64,000 nucleotides of DNA from Iris pallida (Eukaryota > Streptophyta > Magnoliopsida > Asparagales > Iridaceae). Both the position numbers and the translations under genes were made by a program. Below the pieces are notes generated by a model. It had not been told where the DNA came from and made no database searches. It was given only the letters and a program-made list of their open reading frames with translations. Location: NCBI GenBank assembly GCA_029216955.1, contig JANAVB010044017.1:4000466-4064465 (forward strand), in the 5' to 3' direction. Shown here piece by piece: positions 23,650 through 35,470 of the stretch (the stretch's first letter is position 1; every line of letters begins with the position of its first letter).

Positions 23650-25456
23650 GCTGAACAGTAAACCCTAATTTAATTCTGGCCGATTTTGAGGAAACTTGTT
23701 CCATGGAGACCCCCGACTTCCCGAGGCGATTGCGGACAACTCCGACCTCCTTTTTGTGTGCTGTTTTTTTTGTTGGACTCGTATTGAGGTTTAATTTTAG
23801 AATACCTAATTTATTTTTATTATCTCTGAACCTTAATTTCTGTAAAATTTGTAGAGTATCGGTTGTCCGAAACTTGACACGTTTCAGTATTTTCGAGATT
23901 TTGGGAGAACAAAAATTGAAATCACGAACCGTTTGAAGTTTCGAAAAGCTAAAACAGAGCCCTACGACATATATCTTTCCTAGAAGTTAAATCGTTCATC
24001 TAATATTTTAATTATTTCATAGAACTCTATTTTGTTAATAAATCATCAATTTGGTCACGGATAGCCATAATGACTATATCTTTTGACCAAAGCATGATTT
24101 TGCGGCACGGTCAATTCCAGTGCACTCATGGCACTGAAATCTACTAAGGTGCACTTTCAAAACCTTGAGTTTACGACGTTTGACTAGATAGTCAATAGAA
24201 CGTCTCGATTTACATGTTATGGTTTTCAAAATTGGAAACATGACTGTTTATGGCCAAACTTGCATGTTTAGATTATATTCAGATTATTATTAGGTTAATT
24301 AGGTTTTTAAGAAATTTATTTTAGAATTAACTATTATTAGATTACTAACCCATTAGCCACTTATTCCATGAATTTAGAACTAGAACCTTATAATTGACTT
24401 ATAATTTTTGTGCATGGTTCATGGTACGATGTATGTTATAGGTTGACACTTCTAGATCGACAATACCCTCATCCTCGACTTGTGACTACGGTTTGTGCAA
24501 GGATTCAGACAAATACAGTATTGCATTATGTTTTAGATCATTATAACATTTTCTTTATCATTTTCTTGTTTGATATCCTGTTGAGACATTGCTTGATATT
24601 CCGTTGAGACACGATTGTGACACCTTAGTTATTGTATCCTTCTTAGTGTATCATTGACCATTATTGATTGTTAGAGAGTCGGGAGGAGAAATACTTGGTA
24701 AATACGTGAACAAATCTAAATATTTTGATTGTGGATAGCTAAGTTATACACCCCACGTATGAGTTAGCCGTACCCTATTATTGTGGATAGCCATCGTATG
24801 ATGTGCCATATTAGCCCAGCCGTTCACGTATTAAAAGGTATTTCACACACACATAGTTTTTCCTATTTTTCTTTTATCTAGTCCATTATCTTGTTAGTTC
24901 ATATCTTGTTAGTTCACATCTTACTAGTTTACATTTTGCCAGTTCATATCTCATCAGTTCATACCTTGCTAGTTACATTCTGCTAGTTCATGTCTTGCTA
25001 GAGCTAGTTCATATCCTGTTAGTTCATCTCTTGCTAGTTCTTTATATACTCTTTGCCATCATAGTTTCTCGTTGTTCTAATTTATTTTGGACTAACAACA
25101 TTAATTGTAATATGGTTGTACTCTGCTCCTTTCTTGACTGGATAATTGTTATAGGTGAGGATGACGTGTCTACTTTTGCACTATGGACCGTATGAGGGGA
25201 GATAGAGACTCGAAGGCCAAACCGTAGAAGACTAGTTAGATGTGTGGTAGTTTTTTTATAATTGTAAAAGCTTATATTCTTCTTCAAATGTAAAACTTCT
25301 AAATTTTGTAAAGTTGATTTAGTTGTTATGAATGAGCAGTTAGTATTTATGAGCATTTTGTTTATTGCGGTCTAGACAGCGTACTACTGCCGATACTGCG
25401 GCGTTGGCTGGGCTTGGACACGTCTCGTATTCGAAAAGCGGGTGCGGGTCGTAACA
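22967..25456 (+). mobile_element. Element B, 5' LTR
   Basis: It starts TGTAAGCCCAC and ends with the 81-nt two-hairpin block at 25376-25456 (terminal GTAACA instead of GTGACA). It is longer than its partner LTR (2,490 versus 2,414 bp), chiefly because of a TA expansion at 23578-23647. There is no coding sequence. Confidence 0.85.
23578..23647. repeat. TA microsatellite at the LTR TATA position
   Basis: About 35 TA units lie between CCCGCCC and TTCGCTGAACAG. The sister LTRs have only short TATATATA runs at the same place (15129 and 27208). Confidence 0.9.
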
Positions 25457-26599
25457 AGTTTTTTTGGTGGCCCATACAGGTTCGATTTTGCAAAAGATTG
25501 CAAACTTGTGGTAGTACGTAAGATTAGTTGTACTACTGCAAGCCTGCGACTACGAAGTGCTCATTCACAATTAGGATTGATTTGATCTTATGAGAATAAC
25601 CAGGACTAGGAGTCCCTTATTTAATTCTATTGTTGGGTAAATAAGGTTGCTATATAGGCCATGTGATACTGTTGTATTTTAATACGAGGGTATGATCCAA
25701 GGTGGGTAGAATATATGTTTGGTAAGTTAGGCCTTCGTAGAATTCAATTCCTAATTTTGATCATTTGTGCCATTTTATCTTCTGCCTTCTCTAAATCCTG
25801 TTTTATTTTCAAAACTATTTTGCGATCATTTTATTTCAATTCCTAATCTTGGTCCAATTATCTATATATTAATTTAAGTCATCATCTTTCATTTTGCGAT
25901 CGTTTTGCTTTCAAACTAATACTTTTATTCAAAGAGAAATACTTACATTTTCTTATCATGATCGACTTGTTTGAATTTATAAAAATTCTTATGGATATAG
26001 TTGAAATAATTATCGATGACTTACAATGGTAAGGCAGATGCGCACTGTCCCCATTTATTTGAATTACGGAGATTGCGGGTTTACTGCAGTCAGCGGCGCA
26101 CTGGCGTGGCATGACCCCTAAGTTGAAATAATTTCAAGTATGCGTAGGTTGTCAAATATTACTAAAACTATATCCTAGTTGTATTATTGATCTTTTGATT
26201 TATTATGTCAATATTGGGTAGTGTTAGTAGAGTGTTCGATACCATATTATACTTGAGTCATGAAACCAAGGGTTTACGGCAACAGATGTACATTGGCGAG
26301 GCATGGATTCTCGGTTAAATGACATCGGATATACTTATTATTTTCGAATATCATAGCGACTCTATCTTTTATGGGCATACGACTATTAATTTTTCTAAAT
26401 TGATTTGATGTCTAACCTTTTGTTACCACCTTCTCAACAATTGTTAGTTCTCTCTTTCTATCATATTTCGATTCTATCCTTAACCAAGCCTACATTTTGA
26501 CCAACCCTCTTGACTATAATTTGTGGATAATATTTTTATTCATGCCTAGTCGTATCCTTTGAAATTTCGAGGACGAAATTTTTCAAAGGTGTGTAGATT
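25457..26599 (+). other. Internal region of element B (non-coding)
   Basis: The 1.14-kb interior has a primer site at 25465-25485 and a purine tract before 26600. A pol-tail remnant (GAGGACGAAATTTTT) lies near 26567. I see no gag, protease, RT or integrase. This layout, with long LTRs and a short non-coding interior, is that of a LARD-like non-autonomous element. Confidence 0.75.
25465..25485 (+). promoter_or_regulatory. Primer-binding site of element B, tRNA-Ile-like
   Basis: The site begins TGGTGGCCCATACAGGTTCG, 8 nt after the LTR end. The complement reads through an acceptor strand ATGGGCCACCA into a TTCGA T-loop. That fits tRNA-Ile and not tRNA-iMet. Confidence 0.6.
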
Positions 26600-29013
26600 T
26601 GTAAGCCCACTTTCCAATTTTTTTTTTGATTATGATTAAATTTTATGGTCATTAGGATTTGTACCTAAGATCATAAGAGAGCTACGATCATATTATGTTC
26701 ATTTGGCCCTTATATAGTTTATATAAGCATTGTTTAATTATTTTATAGCTTATTATAATTTTTAGATATTTATTTATTAAGGTTTAATATTTTTAATGAC
26801 TTTTAAGATTTTACTATAGGTTTATTTGGGACTATTTTGAGCCAAGGTATTTTATGTAGGCTCCAATAGGTTACAAATACTTTCTATAATTTTATAGAAT
26901 TTTTCTGTAAATTTTAAATATTTATTTTATTTTTTAAAGGCTTTCAATATTGATTAAGAGGTCATTTGGGACTAATATGAGGTAAAGTATTTTTATTTAT
27001 ATTCTGGAAGGTTAATTATATATTTTCTGTAACTTTCTACAATTTTTTAGGAATTTTTAGGATTTTATTTGAGTTCATTTGGCTTTAGAATGATTTTTAA
27101 ATTATTTTCTAAAATTTAATTATCCAATCATACCCAGTCAGCGCTGCCTGGGCCCACCCGTCAGCCATTGCAGTGCCCAGTCATCGGATGCTGACTGTAC
27201 CCGCCCTATATATATATATATATATTTTTTCGCTGAACAGTAAATCCTAATTAAATTCTGGCCGATTTTGAGGAAACTTGTTCCAAGGAGACCCCCGACT
27301 TCCTGAGGCGATTGCGGACAACTCCGACCTCCTTTTTGCGTACCTTTTTTTGTTGGATTCGTATTGAGGTATAATTTTTGAATATCTAATTTATTTTTAT
27401 TATCTCTGAACCTTAATTTCTGTAAAATTCGTAGAGTGTCGGTTGTTCGAAACTTGACATGTTTCGGCGGTTTCGAGATTTCGGGAGAACCAGAAATCGA
27501 AATCATGAACCGTTTGAAGTTTCGGAAAGCTAACACAGAGCCCTACGACATATATTTTTCCCAGAAATTAAATCTTTAATCTAATATTTTAATTATTTCA
27601 TATTTTGTTAATAAATCATCGACTTGGTCACGGATAACAATAATGGCGATATCTTTTGACCAAAGCATGATTTTGCAGAATGGTTGATTCCAGTACGCTC
27701 ATGGTGCTGAAATCTACCAAGGTGTACTTTCAAAACCTTGAGTTCATGACGTTTGACTAGATAGTCAATTGTACGTCTCGATTTACATGCCATGGTTTTC
27801 AAAATTGGAAACATGACTGTTTATGGACAAACTTGCATATTTAGATTATATTCAGATTATTATTAGGTTAAATTAGGTTTTTAAGTAATTTATTTCAGAA
27901 TTAACTATTATTAGATTAGTAACCCATTAGCCACTTATTCTATGAATTTAGAACTAGAACCTTAGAATTGACTTGTGGTTTTCGTGCATGGTTCATGGTA
28001 CGATGTATGTTATAGGGTGATAGCTTCTAGATCGACAATCCTCTTATCCTCGACTTGTGACTATGGTTTGTACAAGGATTCAAGCAAGAACAATATTGCA
28101 TTATGTTTTAGTTCATTATAACATTTTCTCTATCGTTTTCTTATTTGATATCCCGTTGAGACATTGCTTGATATTCCGTTGAGACACGATTGTGACACCG
28201 TAGTTATTGTATCCTTCTTAGTGTATCATTAACCATTATTGATTGTTAGAGAGTCAGGAGTGAAAATACTTGGTAAATACGTGAACAAACCCAAACATTT
28301 TGATTGTGGATAGCTAAGTTATACACCCCACGTATGAGTTAGCCGTATCCTATTATTGTGGATAGCCATCGTATGATGTGCCGTATTAGCCCAGCCTTTT
28401 ACTTATTAAAAGGTATTTTACACACACATAGTTGTTCCTATTTTTTTATCTAGTCCATTATCTTGTTAGTTCATATCTTGTTAGTTCACATCTTGCTAGT
28501 TTATATTTTGCCAGTTCATACCTTCCTAGTTATATTCTGCTAGTTCATATCTTGCTAGAGCTAGTCCATATCCTGTTAGTTCATCTCATGCAATTTCTTT
28601 ATATACTCTTTGCCATCATGGTTTCTCGTTGTTCTAACTTATTTTGGACTAACAACATTAATTGTAATATGGTTGTACTCTGCTCCTTTCCTGACTGGAT
28701 CATTGTTATAGGTGAGGATGACGTGTCTACTTTTGCACTATGGACCATACGAGGGGGAGATAGAGACTCGAAGGCCAAACCATAGAAGACTAGTTAGATG
28801 TGTGGTAATTTTTTTATAATTATAAAAGCTTATATTCTTCTTCAAATGTAAAACTTCTAAATTTTGTAAAGTTGATTTAGTTGTTGTGAATGAGCAGTTA
28901 GTATTTATGAGCATTTGTTTATTGCAGTCTAGACAGCGTACTTTCGCCGACACTACGACATTGGCTGCGCTTGGACACGTCTCGTATCCGAAAAATGGGT
29001 GCGGGTCGTGACA
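26600..29013 (+). mobile_element. Element B, 3' LTR
   Basis: It starts TGTAAGCCCAC at 26600 and ends GGGTCGTGACA at 29013, followed by CATCT (29014-29018). Together with CATCT at 22962-22966 this defines a 6,047-bp insertion with a perfect 5-bp target duplication. The uninterrupted site is seen at 35084-35088. Confidence 0.88.
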
Positions 29014-29118
29014 CATCTAGACAGTCGTGATCGTATTATGAGGTGGGTTGCACTTCGATGTACATAGCTAGCTATGTCTGTCCCCTGCTCTCCAGTATTC
29101 TGGTTCTGGGGCATGACA
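29014..29118 (+). mobile_element. Element C, middle LTR, part right of the B insertion
   Basis: This continuation of the LTR begins with CATCTAGACAG and ends GGGGCATGACA. It matches 16930-17035 and 35084-35188. Confidence 0.82.
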
Positions 29119-29127
29119 CGGTTTAAG

Positions 29128-29144
29128 TGGTGGCCCATACAGGT
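29128..29144 (+). promoter_or_regulatory. Primer-binding site of element C (copy 2)
   Basis: TGGTGGCCCATACAGGT lies 9 nt after the LTR and is identical to the first 17 bases of the site in element B. Confidence 0.58.
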
Positions 29145-32100
29145 CAACAATATTCTCAGGCCCAAGCTCAGATTCGGAACAGGCAGAGAGGTCACCAGCA
29201 GAGAGGACCAGCACCAAGGGTACAGGGTCAAGTTATAGCTCTAACCGTGGCAGAAGAATTGGCATCAGGTGAGGTGGTGGCAGGTACCATTCTCGTCAAC
29301 TCTTTTCCAGCATCAGTATTATTTGATTCAGGTGCATCACATTCATTTATGTCTGCACGATTCGCTACACGGATAGGACTGGAGCCCGAGTCATTATCAG
29401 TAAGGCTCAATATACTTACTGGTAACGGTCTTGTAGGAGTAGATAGAGTATTTTCCTCGTGTTGAATCGTAGTTAGCGGTAGAGAGTTTTTCGCTAGATT
29501 GATAGAATTCTCGATGGCCGACTATGATGTAGTCCTTGGAATGGATTGGTTGAAGGATCAATACGCAAGAATAAACTGCCATGTTGGCAGGATTATTTTT
29601 GGTATTCCCGGCAAAGAAGAGTTTTTATTTCTTAGAGACGAAGTAGAACCTTGTCCACCAGTCTTGCGGATGGCGATAGCAGCAGTAGTTCAGTTTTCCA
29701 GAGTAGTAGAAGAATTTTCTGATGTATTTCCCGAAGAGCTTCTAGGCATACTGCCAGAGAGAGAGATAGAGTTCACCATTGATTTGATTTCAGGAATGGC
29801 ACCAGTATCAGAGAGAGTCTATAGAATGGCACATGCAGAGTTGGAGATTCTGTACAAGATGATTGAAGAACTCAGAACCAAAGGATTCATTCGTACTAGT
29901 GGATCACCTTGGGGAGCCCCGATGCTTCTTGTGAAGAAGAAGGATGGTACGTCAAGATTATGTGTTGATTATCGTACCTTAAATTCTGTAACAATCAAGA
30001 ACAGATATCCACTAGCAAGGATAGATGACTTATTCGATGAACTCAGTGGGGCAGTAGTATTCTCGAAGATTGACTTGCGGTCGGGGTACCATCAGATCAG
30101 AGTTAGAGAGCAAGACATATCTAAGACAACATTCAGATCTAGATATGGACATTGAAAGTTTTTCGTTATACCATTCGGAGCGACCAATGCGCCAACTGTA
30201 TTCATGGATCTCATGAATCGCATATGATCAGTTCATGATAGTGTTCATAGATGACATGTTAATCTACAGCAAGAAGGAAGCAGAGCATGAGCAGCACCTC
30301 CGAATAGTCCTTCAGATTCTCAAAGAGTATCAGTTGTACGCGAAGTTTAGTAAGTACGAATTTTGGCTTGATCGTATTTCGTACTTAGGTCACATCATCA
30401 CCAGAGGTGGAGTGGAGGTGGACCCCCAGAAGATAGTGGTTATAGAGACATGGCTAGTACCTAGCATCGTCGCAGAAGTTCACAATTTTCTAGGATTAGC
30501 GGGCTATTACCGACGATTTGTGTCAGACTTTGTTCCAATTTCAGCACCATTGACGTAGTTAACCCGTAAGGATGTGCAGTTTGCTTGGACAGCAGAGTGT
30601 CAGAGTTCATTCGAGAAGTTAAAGCAAGGATTGATGACGGCACCCATTCTCGTGCTTCTAGATGGAACTGGAGGATTTTCAGTTTATTGTGATGCTTCAG
30701 GCAGAGGATTGGGATACGTCATGATGCAGCGTGGCAAGGTAGTAGCTTATGCATCACGTCAGCTTCGTGATCATGAGAGAAATTATCCAACCTACGACTT
30801 AGAGTTAGCAGCGGTGGTTTTCGCCCTTAAGCTTTGGAGGCATTACTTGTACGGAGATCGGGTAAAGATTTTCACCGACCACAAGAGTCTTAAGTATGTG
30901 TTTACCCAGAAGAATCTTAACATGCGTCAAAGAATGTGGCTAGAGCTATTGGTAGATTATGACATCAACCTGCAGTATCATCCTGGGAAGGCCAACGTTC
31001 TTGCAGATGCATTGAGTAGAAGAACAGAAGCTTATTTTCTTACAGCACAGCAAGAGTTATTAAAGGATCTTGAAAAGATGGGTATAGAGATAGTGCTTCC
31101 TACTAATGTGGCATTGATGGCCAGTATGCAAGTTCAGTCCAGCATAGTTGAGAGAATCAAGATAGCATAGTCAACGGATTCTAAGCTTCAGCGGCTTAGG
31201 GCAGAATGTGAAGTAGAACGAAGAGCAGAGTTATGTATTCACGAAGATAGCACCCTCCGACATGGAAGGTGTCTTTGTGTACCCAGTGGTGACATCAGGC
31301 AAAGGATCATGGCAGAGGCTCACAGTTCACAGTATTCAATTCATTCCGGTGGTACGAAGATGTATCGTGATATCCGTCAGCATTTTTGGTGGAATGGCAT
31401 GAAGAGGGAGATAGCTCGGTTTGTCTCTCGTTGTTTAGTTTGCCAATAAGTTAAAACTGAACATCAGAGACCAGTTGGACTTCTTCAACCTTTACCAATC
31501 CCAGAATGGAAGTGGGAGCATATTACTATGGATTTTGTAACTGGGTTACCTAAATCCCCAGCTGGGAGACATGCTATATGGGTTATAGTTGACCGACTCA
31601 CCAAAGTAGCTCATTTTCTTCCTTTCAGTATTGGTCAGTCGACAGATCAGCTAGCAAAGATGTACCTCTAGCAGATAGTCAGACTGCATGGAGTGCCGAT
31701 CAGTATCGTATCAGACAGATATTCAAGATATACATCGTACTTTTGGCAGAGTCTTCAAGAGAATTTGCGGACTCGTCTCAAGTTTAGTTCAGCTAATCAT
31801 CCGTAGACAGATGGTCAGTCGGAGCGCACAATTCAAACTCTTGAAGATATGTTACGATCCTGTACACTTGACTTCGGTGGTTCGTAGGAAGATCATCTGC
31901 ACTTGGTGGAGTTCTCCTACAATAATAATTTTCATGCCAGCATCCAGATGGCACCGTTTGAGGCACTGTATGACAGAAAGTACAGATCATCTTTAGCCTG
32001 GGATGATGTAGGCGCGAGGTAGATGTTTGGTCCAGAAATGGTTACACAGACTATCGAGGTGGTCAGACAAGTTAGAGATCATCTTCGAGTTACACAAGAT

Positions 32101-32571
32101 CGTCAGCGCCATTGGACCGATTCTCATCGGCGTCCTCTTAAGTTTTCTATCGGCGACCACGTATTTCTTAGGATCTCGCCTACCCGTGGCGTCATTCGAT
32201 TCGGCGTACGGGAAAAGCTTAGTCCTAGGTATATAGGGCCATTTGATATTCTCGAGCAAGTAGGTGATGTGTGCTATCATCTCGCTCTTCCGTTGTCGTT
32301 ATGTGAGGTACATGACGTATTCCATGTATTTCAATTATGACGATACATTTCGAATCTGAGCCATATCCTTGATCGTTCAGAATTGGTTGTTGGTACCAAC
32401 CTTTCGTATAGGGAAAGGCCCATATCCATATTAGACCGAAGGGAGAAGATCTTCAAGAACACGACTATTAGTTTTGTCCGTGTTGCTTGGGGTCATCACT
32501 CTTTGGGTGAGTCAACTTCGAAACGTGAGGATGATATCCGATCGCGATATCCATACCTGTTTGACTCATAA
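29145..32571 (+). pseudogene. Gag-less Ty3/gypsy pol, copy 2
   Basis: It has the same domain order as copy 1 but is better preserved: gag tail, protease (FDSGASHSFMS, ~29325), RT ([12 protein letters not shown] ~30085, [11 protein letters not shown] ~30245), RNase H ([11 protein letters not shown] ~30687, DHKSLKY, ADALSRR ~31007), integrase finger and core (~31320-31850), GDHVFLRISPTRG (~32155) and a chromodomain-like tail ending at 32571. Stops lie near 29463, 30156, 30556, 31168, 31447, 31670, 31804, 31888, 32022 and 32338. The first stop and the small deletion just before FIDDM are shared with copy 1, so the two copies descend from one already damaged element. It follows the primer site directly; essentially all of gag is missing. 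Confidence 0.9.
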
Positions 32572-32936
32572 GGTATAATGTCTTTCTTATGCCTTATGCT
32601 TTTAATTCCTTGCTTGCATGAATGATCGCTTGATTGACTGCTAATTGTAGATTTCTTGTATTAGTATAACTGGTCCCGACACCTCTAGCCTCTTGATTAA
32701 ATTCTGAGGACGAAATTCTTCTAAGGTGGGTAGAGTTGTCACTCCCGTTTTCCGTTATACGTATTTTTTATTATACGTGTACAGATTTCTGACATTTGTC
32801 AGGTGGATCGTAGTTAGACTTGTCTTGCTTAGCGTAGTCTTGGTTTAATCTTGCATTGGTTTATTTAGTTTGGTTCAACATGACTTGGCTTGGCTTGGCT
32901 TGGTTTGGTTTAAGATGAAGAGGTTGGTATTTAAGT

Positions 32937-32942
<6 letters not shown>

Positions 32943-32991
<49 letters not shown>
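32943..32991. repeat. TC microsatellite
   Basis: About 24 TC units; the equivalent place in the middle LTR (20850-20870) has fewer than ten. Confidence 0.9.
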
Positions 32992-32994
<3 letters not shown>

Positions 32995-33393
32995 CATAAC
33001 TTTTATTTATTTTTTCTCATCTTCTTCATTTACTCGTCTCCACCTACATCCAAGCCGTAGGCAAGTGCAACTTGCTTCATGATGGATCTCAAATTTTATT
33101 GTTCCTTTGTCTTCCTTGCTTAATTCCAAGCCTCTTTAGAAGTTAGAGATTTTGGTTTTGAGGGTTACATTTTTGTAGATCTAAGTTTATAATTTCTTTG
33201 GTTTTTCTTTGTTTTGATCTCTTAAACCTTGTTATTTTCGAAAAAATAATGGTCCATGTTGTAGAGAATTCAATTTCATTCAGTTTAGACCTTTATTTTG
33301 CCCAATTTCGAGTCCTTTAGCCCAAGTTATGGACATTTGAAGTTCTAAAACACCATGGCCAAAAGCTTGCTGGTAGGGATGACACCTCTCGCA

Positions 33394-33667
33394 CCTCGCA
33401 CACCTTTTGGTCCGCGCACCTTGCACCTCGTGCACCTTTGGGTTTGCGTACCTTGCACCTCGTCCACCTTTTGGTTCGCACACCTTTTGGTCCGTGCACC
33501 TTGTACCTCGCGCACCTTTTGGTTCGTGCACCTTCCACCTCGCGCATATTTTGGTTCACGCACCTTGCATCTAGCGTGCCTTTTGGTTCGCGCACCTTGT
33601 ACCTCGCGTACCTTTTGGTCGGCGCACCTTGTACCTCGTGCACCTTTTGGTCCGCGCACCTTGGCTT
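33394..33667 (+). repeat. 32-bp minisatellite in LTR C (3' copy)
   Basis: It has the same unit as 21272-21547, about 8.5 copies, with its own substitutions. The shortened unit is also present, so the array predates the duplication. Confidence 0.85.
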
Positions 33668-35276
33668 CAAGAATCTTTCTGTCTCACTTTAATCAGAGTT
33701 CATATGTGACTTATAGTTTCAATCACACATGGGTGTTCTCGATCTTCTTTGTATATTTTTTATACTTGGCCTAAATGGCGACAACCCGACTTGACACTTG
33801 ATAGTCTTGAGATAGTAACTTGAACTTAACTTGAACATGATATTATGAACCCGTCTTGATTACTCTTGATAGTGGCCCGTCGTAACGCACTCCAGACAAG
33901 TACTCCTGACAAGTAACAAGTAACCTGACATGACATATATAATCTTGAAAGGCTGTTACGACAGCTACCCTGACTTGCTAAGTAACTCTTGTCTTGACAC
34001 CGTGTTTAACTTTTTTGATTATGTCTGTACAAGCTACCTGTCACGTCTTACATCACGTCTTGGACATGAATTTCTGGTTACCACGGTCAGGAATTCACAG
34101 TAAATCTGACTAGGTTAATGACTAGATGGATCAAGTAGTTCATATAGAGAAATTTTTCCCAGTTAGAGGCGATCCCGTTATCCCGGCCACACCTGAGGGA
34201 CCTGTAGCCTGCCGATGAGTAGGGCACATTTCCAGCCCACTGTCATGTGGGGCACTTCTTGAAAATATAAGTACTGAAAGTACACAAGTAATCTTGATAA
34301 CTCTTGTAACTCTAATAAATCATCTCGCTTGGATAACCTGGATAGCTGCAGGGCTTGTGACTGTGAAAACATCTCATTACATCTTGCTAGTAACTCGGTC
34401 GATGATAACCCTAGTTAGCTAATGGTAGCAAGTCGTAGGACTTGATTGGCCGTGCCTGAATGCTTGCTCGTGATTAGCATGAGAATCATATTCCATCTCT
34501 TAATGCAAGCTATTATTTTATTCTAATCCTGTCTTCTTATCATTTAAGCATGTTCATTTATTTATTCTTTTATTTTATTATATGCTGGTTTTAGTTCCTT
34601 AATGAAGCCTCCCTTGTGGCACTTGTTCTTTCTGGGGTCTGATCCAGCTGATTTTGTTTGGCCAGATTTCGGAGTGATACCCGAGGTTCTTTCTGCTTAT
34701 CAACCAGATGGTGAACACCAGACGTAATCCTAGCAATGAGTGGGTTTCTTATTTTGCTCTTCCACTCTATTGTAAATTATTCTTTTGAGGCGTTTAGCCA
34801 TCGAGCAAGTGTTAGCTAGTGTTGAAACTTAAATTTCTGTCTGCCCAAGGGATGTTACATGATTGGCAAATCCTAGGGTTGATCATGTATGACTTAAACT
34901 CTTGCTAGTCTTCGCATTTTGTATGACTAGCTTCATGATCATCTAAATATGTAATGTTTGGGACGCCTTACCTTGTATGTCTGATGATCTAACATCTTGT
35001 AACATTTATTTGCTTGCTTGAGATTGAGACAATAAGCTTGTTCTTGACCATAGAGACTAATGGATTGTAGTTTAACCCTCATGCATCTAGACAGCCGTGA
35101 CCGTATTGCGAGGTGGGTTGCACTTCGATGTACGTAGCTGACTGTGTCTGTCCCCCGCTCTCCAGTATTCTGGTTCTGGAGCGTGACAATAATATTTTCC
35201 ACTAATAATGCATTGAACACCTCGTTGACCACATCATCCGTGGCCACGTGGCAGATTTCTTCTAACTGAGCAAAAT

Positions 35277-35470
35277 TCTGCGGAGGGGACCCTTTTTATC
35301 TTTATCAAACTTTTGACGAAGGTATAGTCTTCTTTTGAGTGAGAAGAATCTGCGGAGGAGACCTTTTCTGGATGAGTAGAGTTTCGACGAGAGTAGCCTC
35401 CTTCCGAGTTAGTAGAATTCTACAAGGGAACCCTTTCTGGTTGAGCAGAATATCAGTGAGGGTACTCATT
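35277..35470. repeat. Three imperfect ~70-bp tandem repeats
   Basis: Each unit carries TCTGCGGAGGRGACC or a variant, then a pyrimidine run, then GACGARRGTA. Units begin near 35277, 35348 and 35418; the third is shorter. Confidence 0.55.

Larger units (their letters stand above)
32737..35188 (+). mobile_element. Element C, 3' LTR (intact, 2.45 kb)
   Basis: It begins TGTCACTCCCG after a purine run and ends TTCTGGAGCGTGACA. It is not interrupted: the empty site of element B lies at 35084-35088. It contains (TC)n at 32943-32991 and a 32-bp minisatellite at 33394-33667. The right flank is ATAAT (35189-35193). The matching left flank was lost with the outer 5' LTR. Confidence 0.85.
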
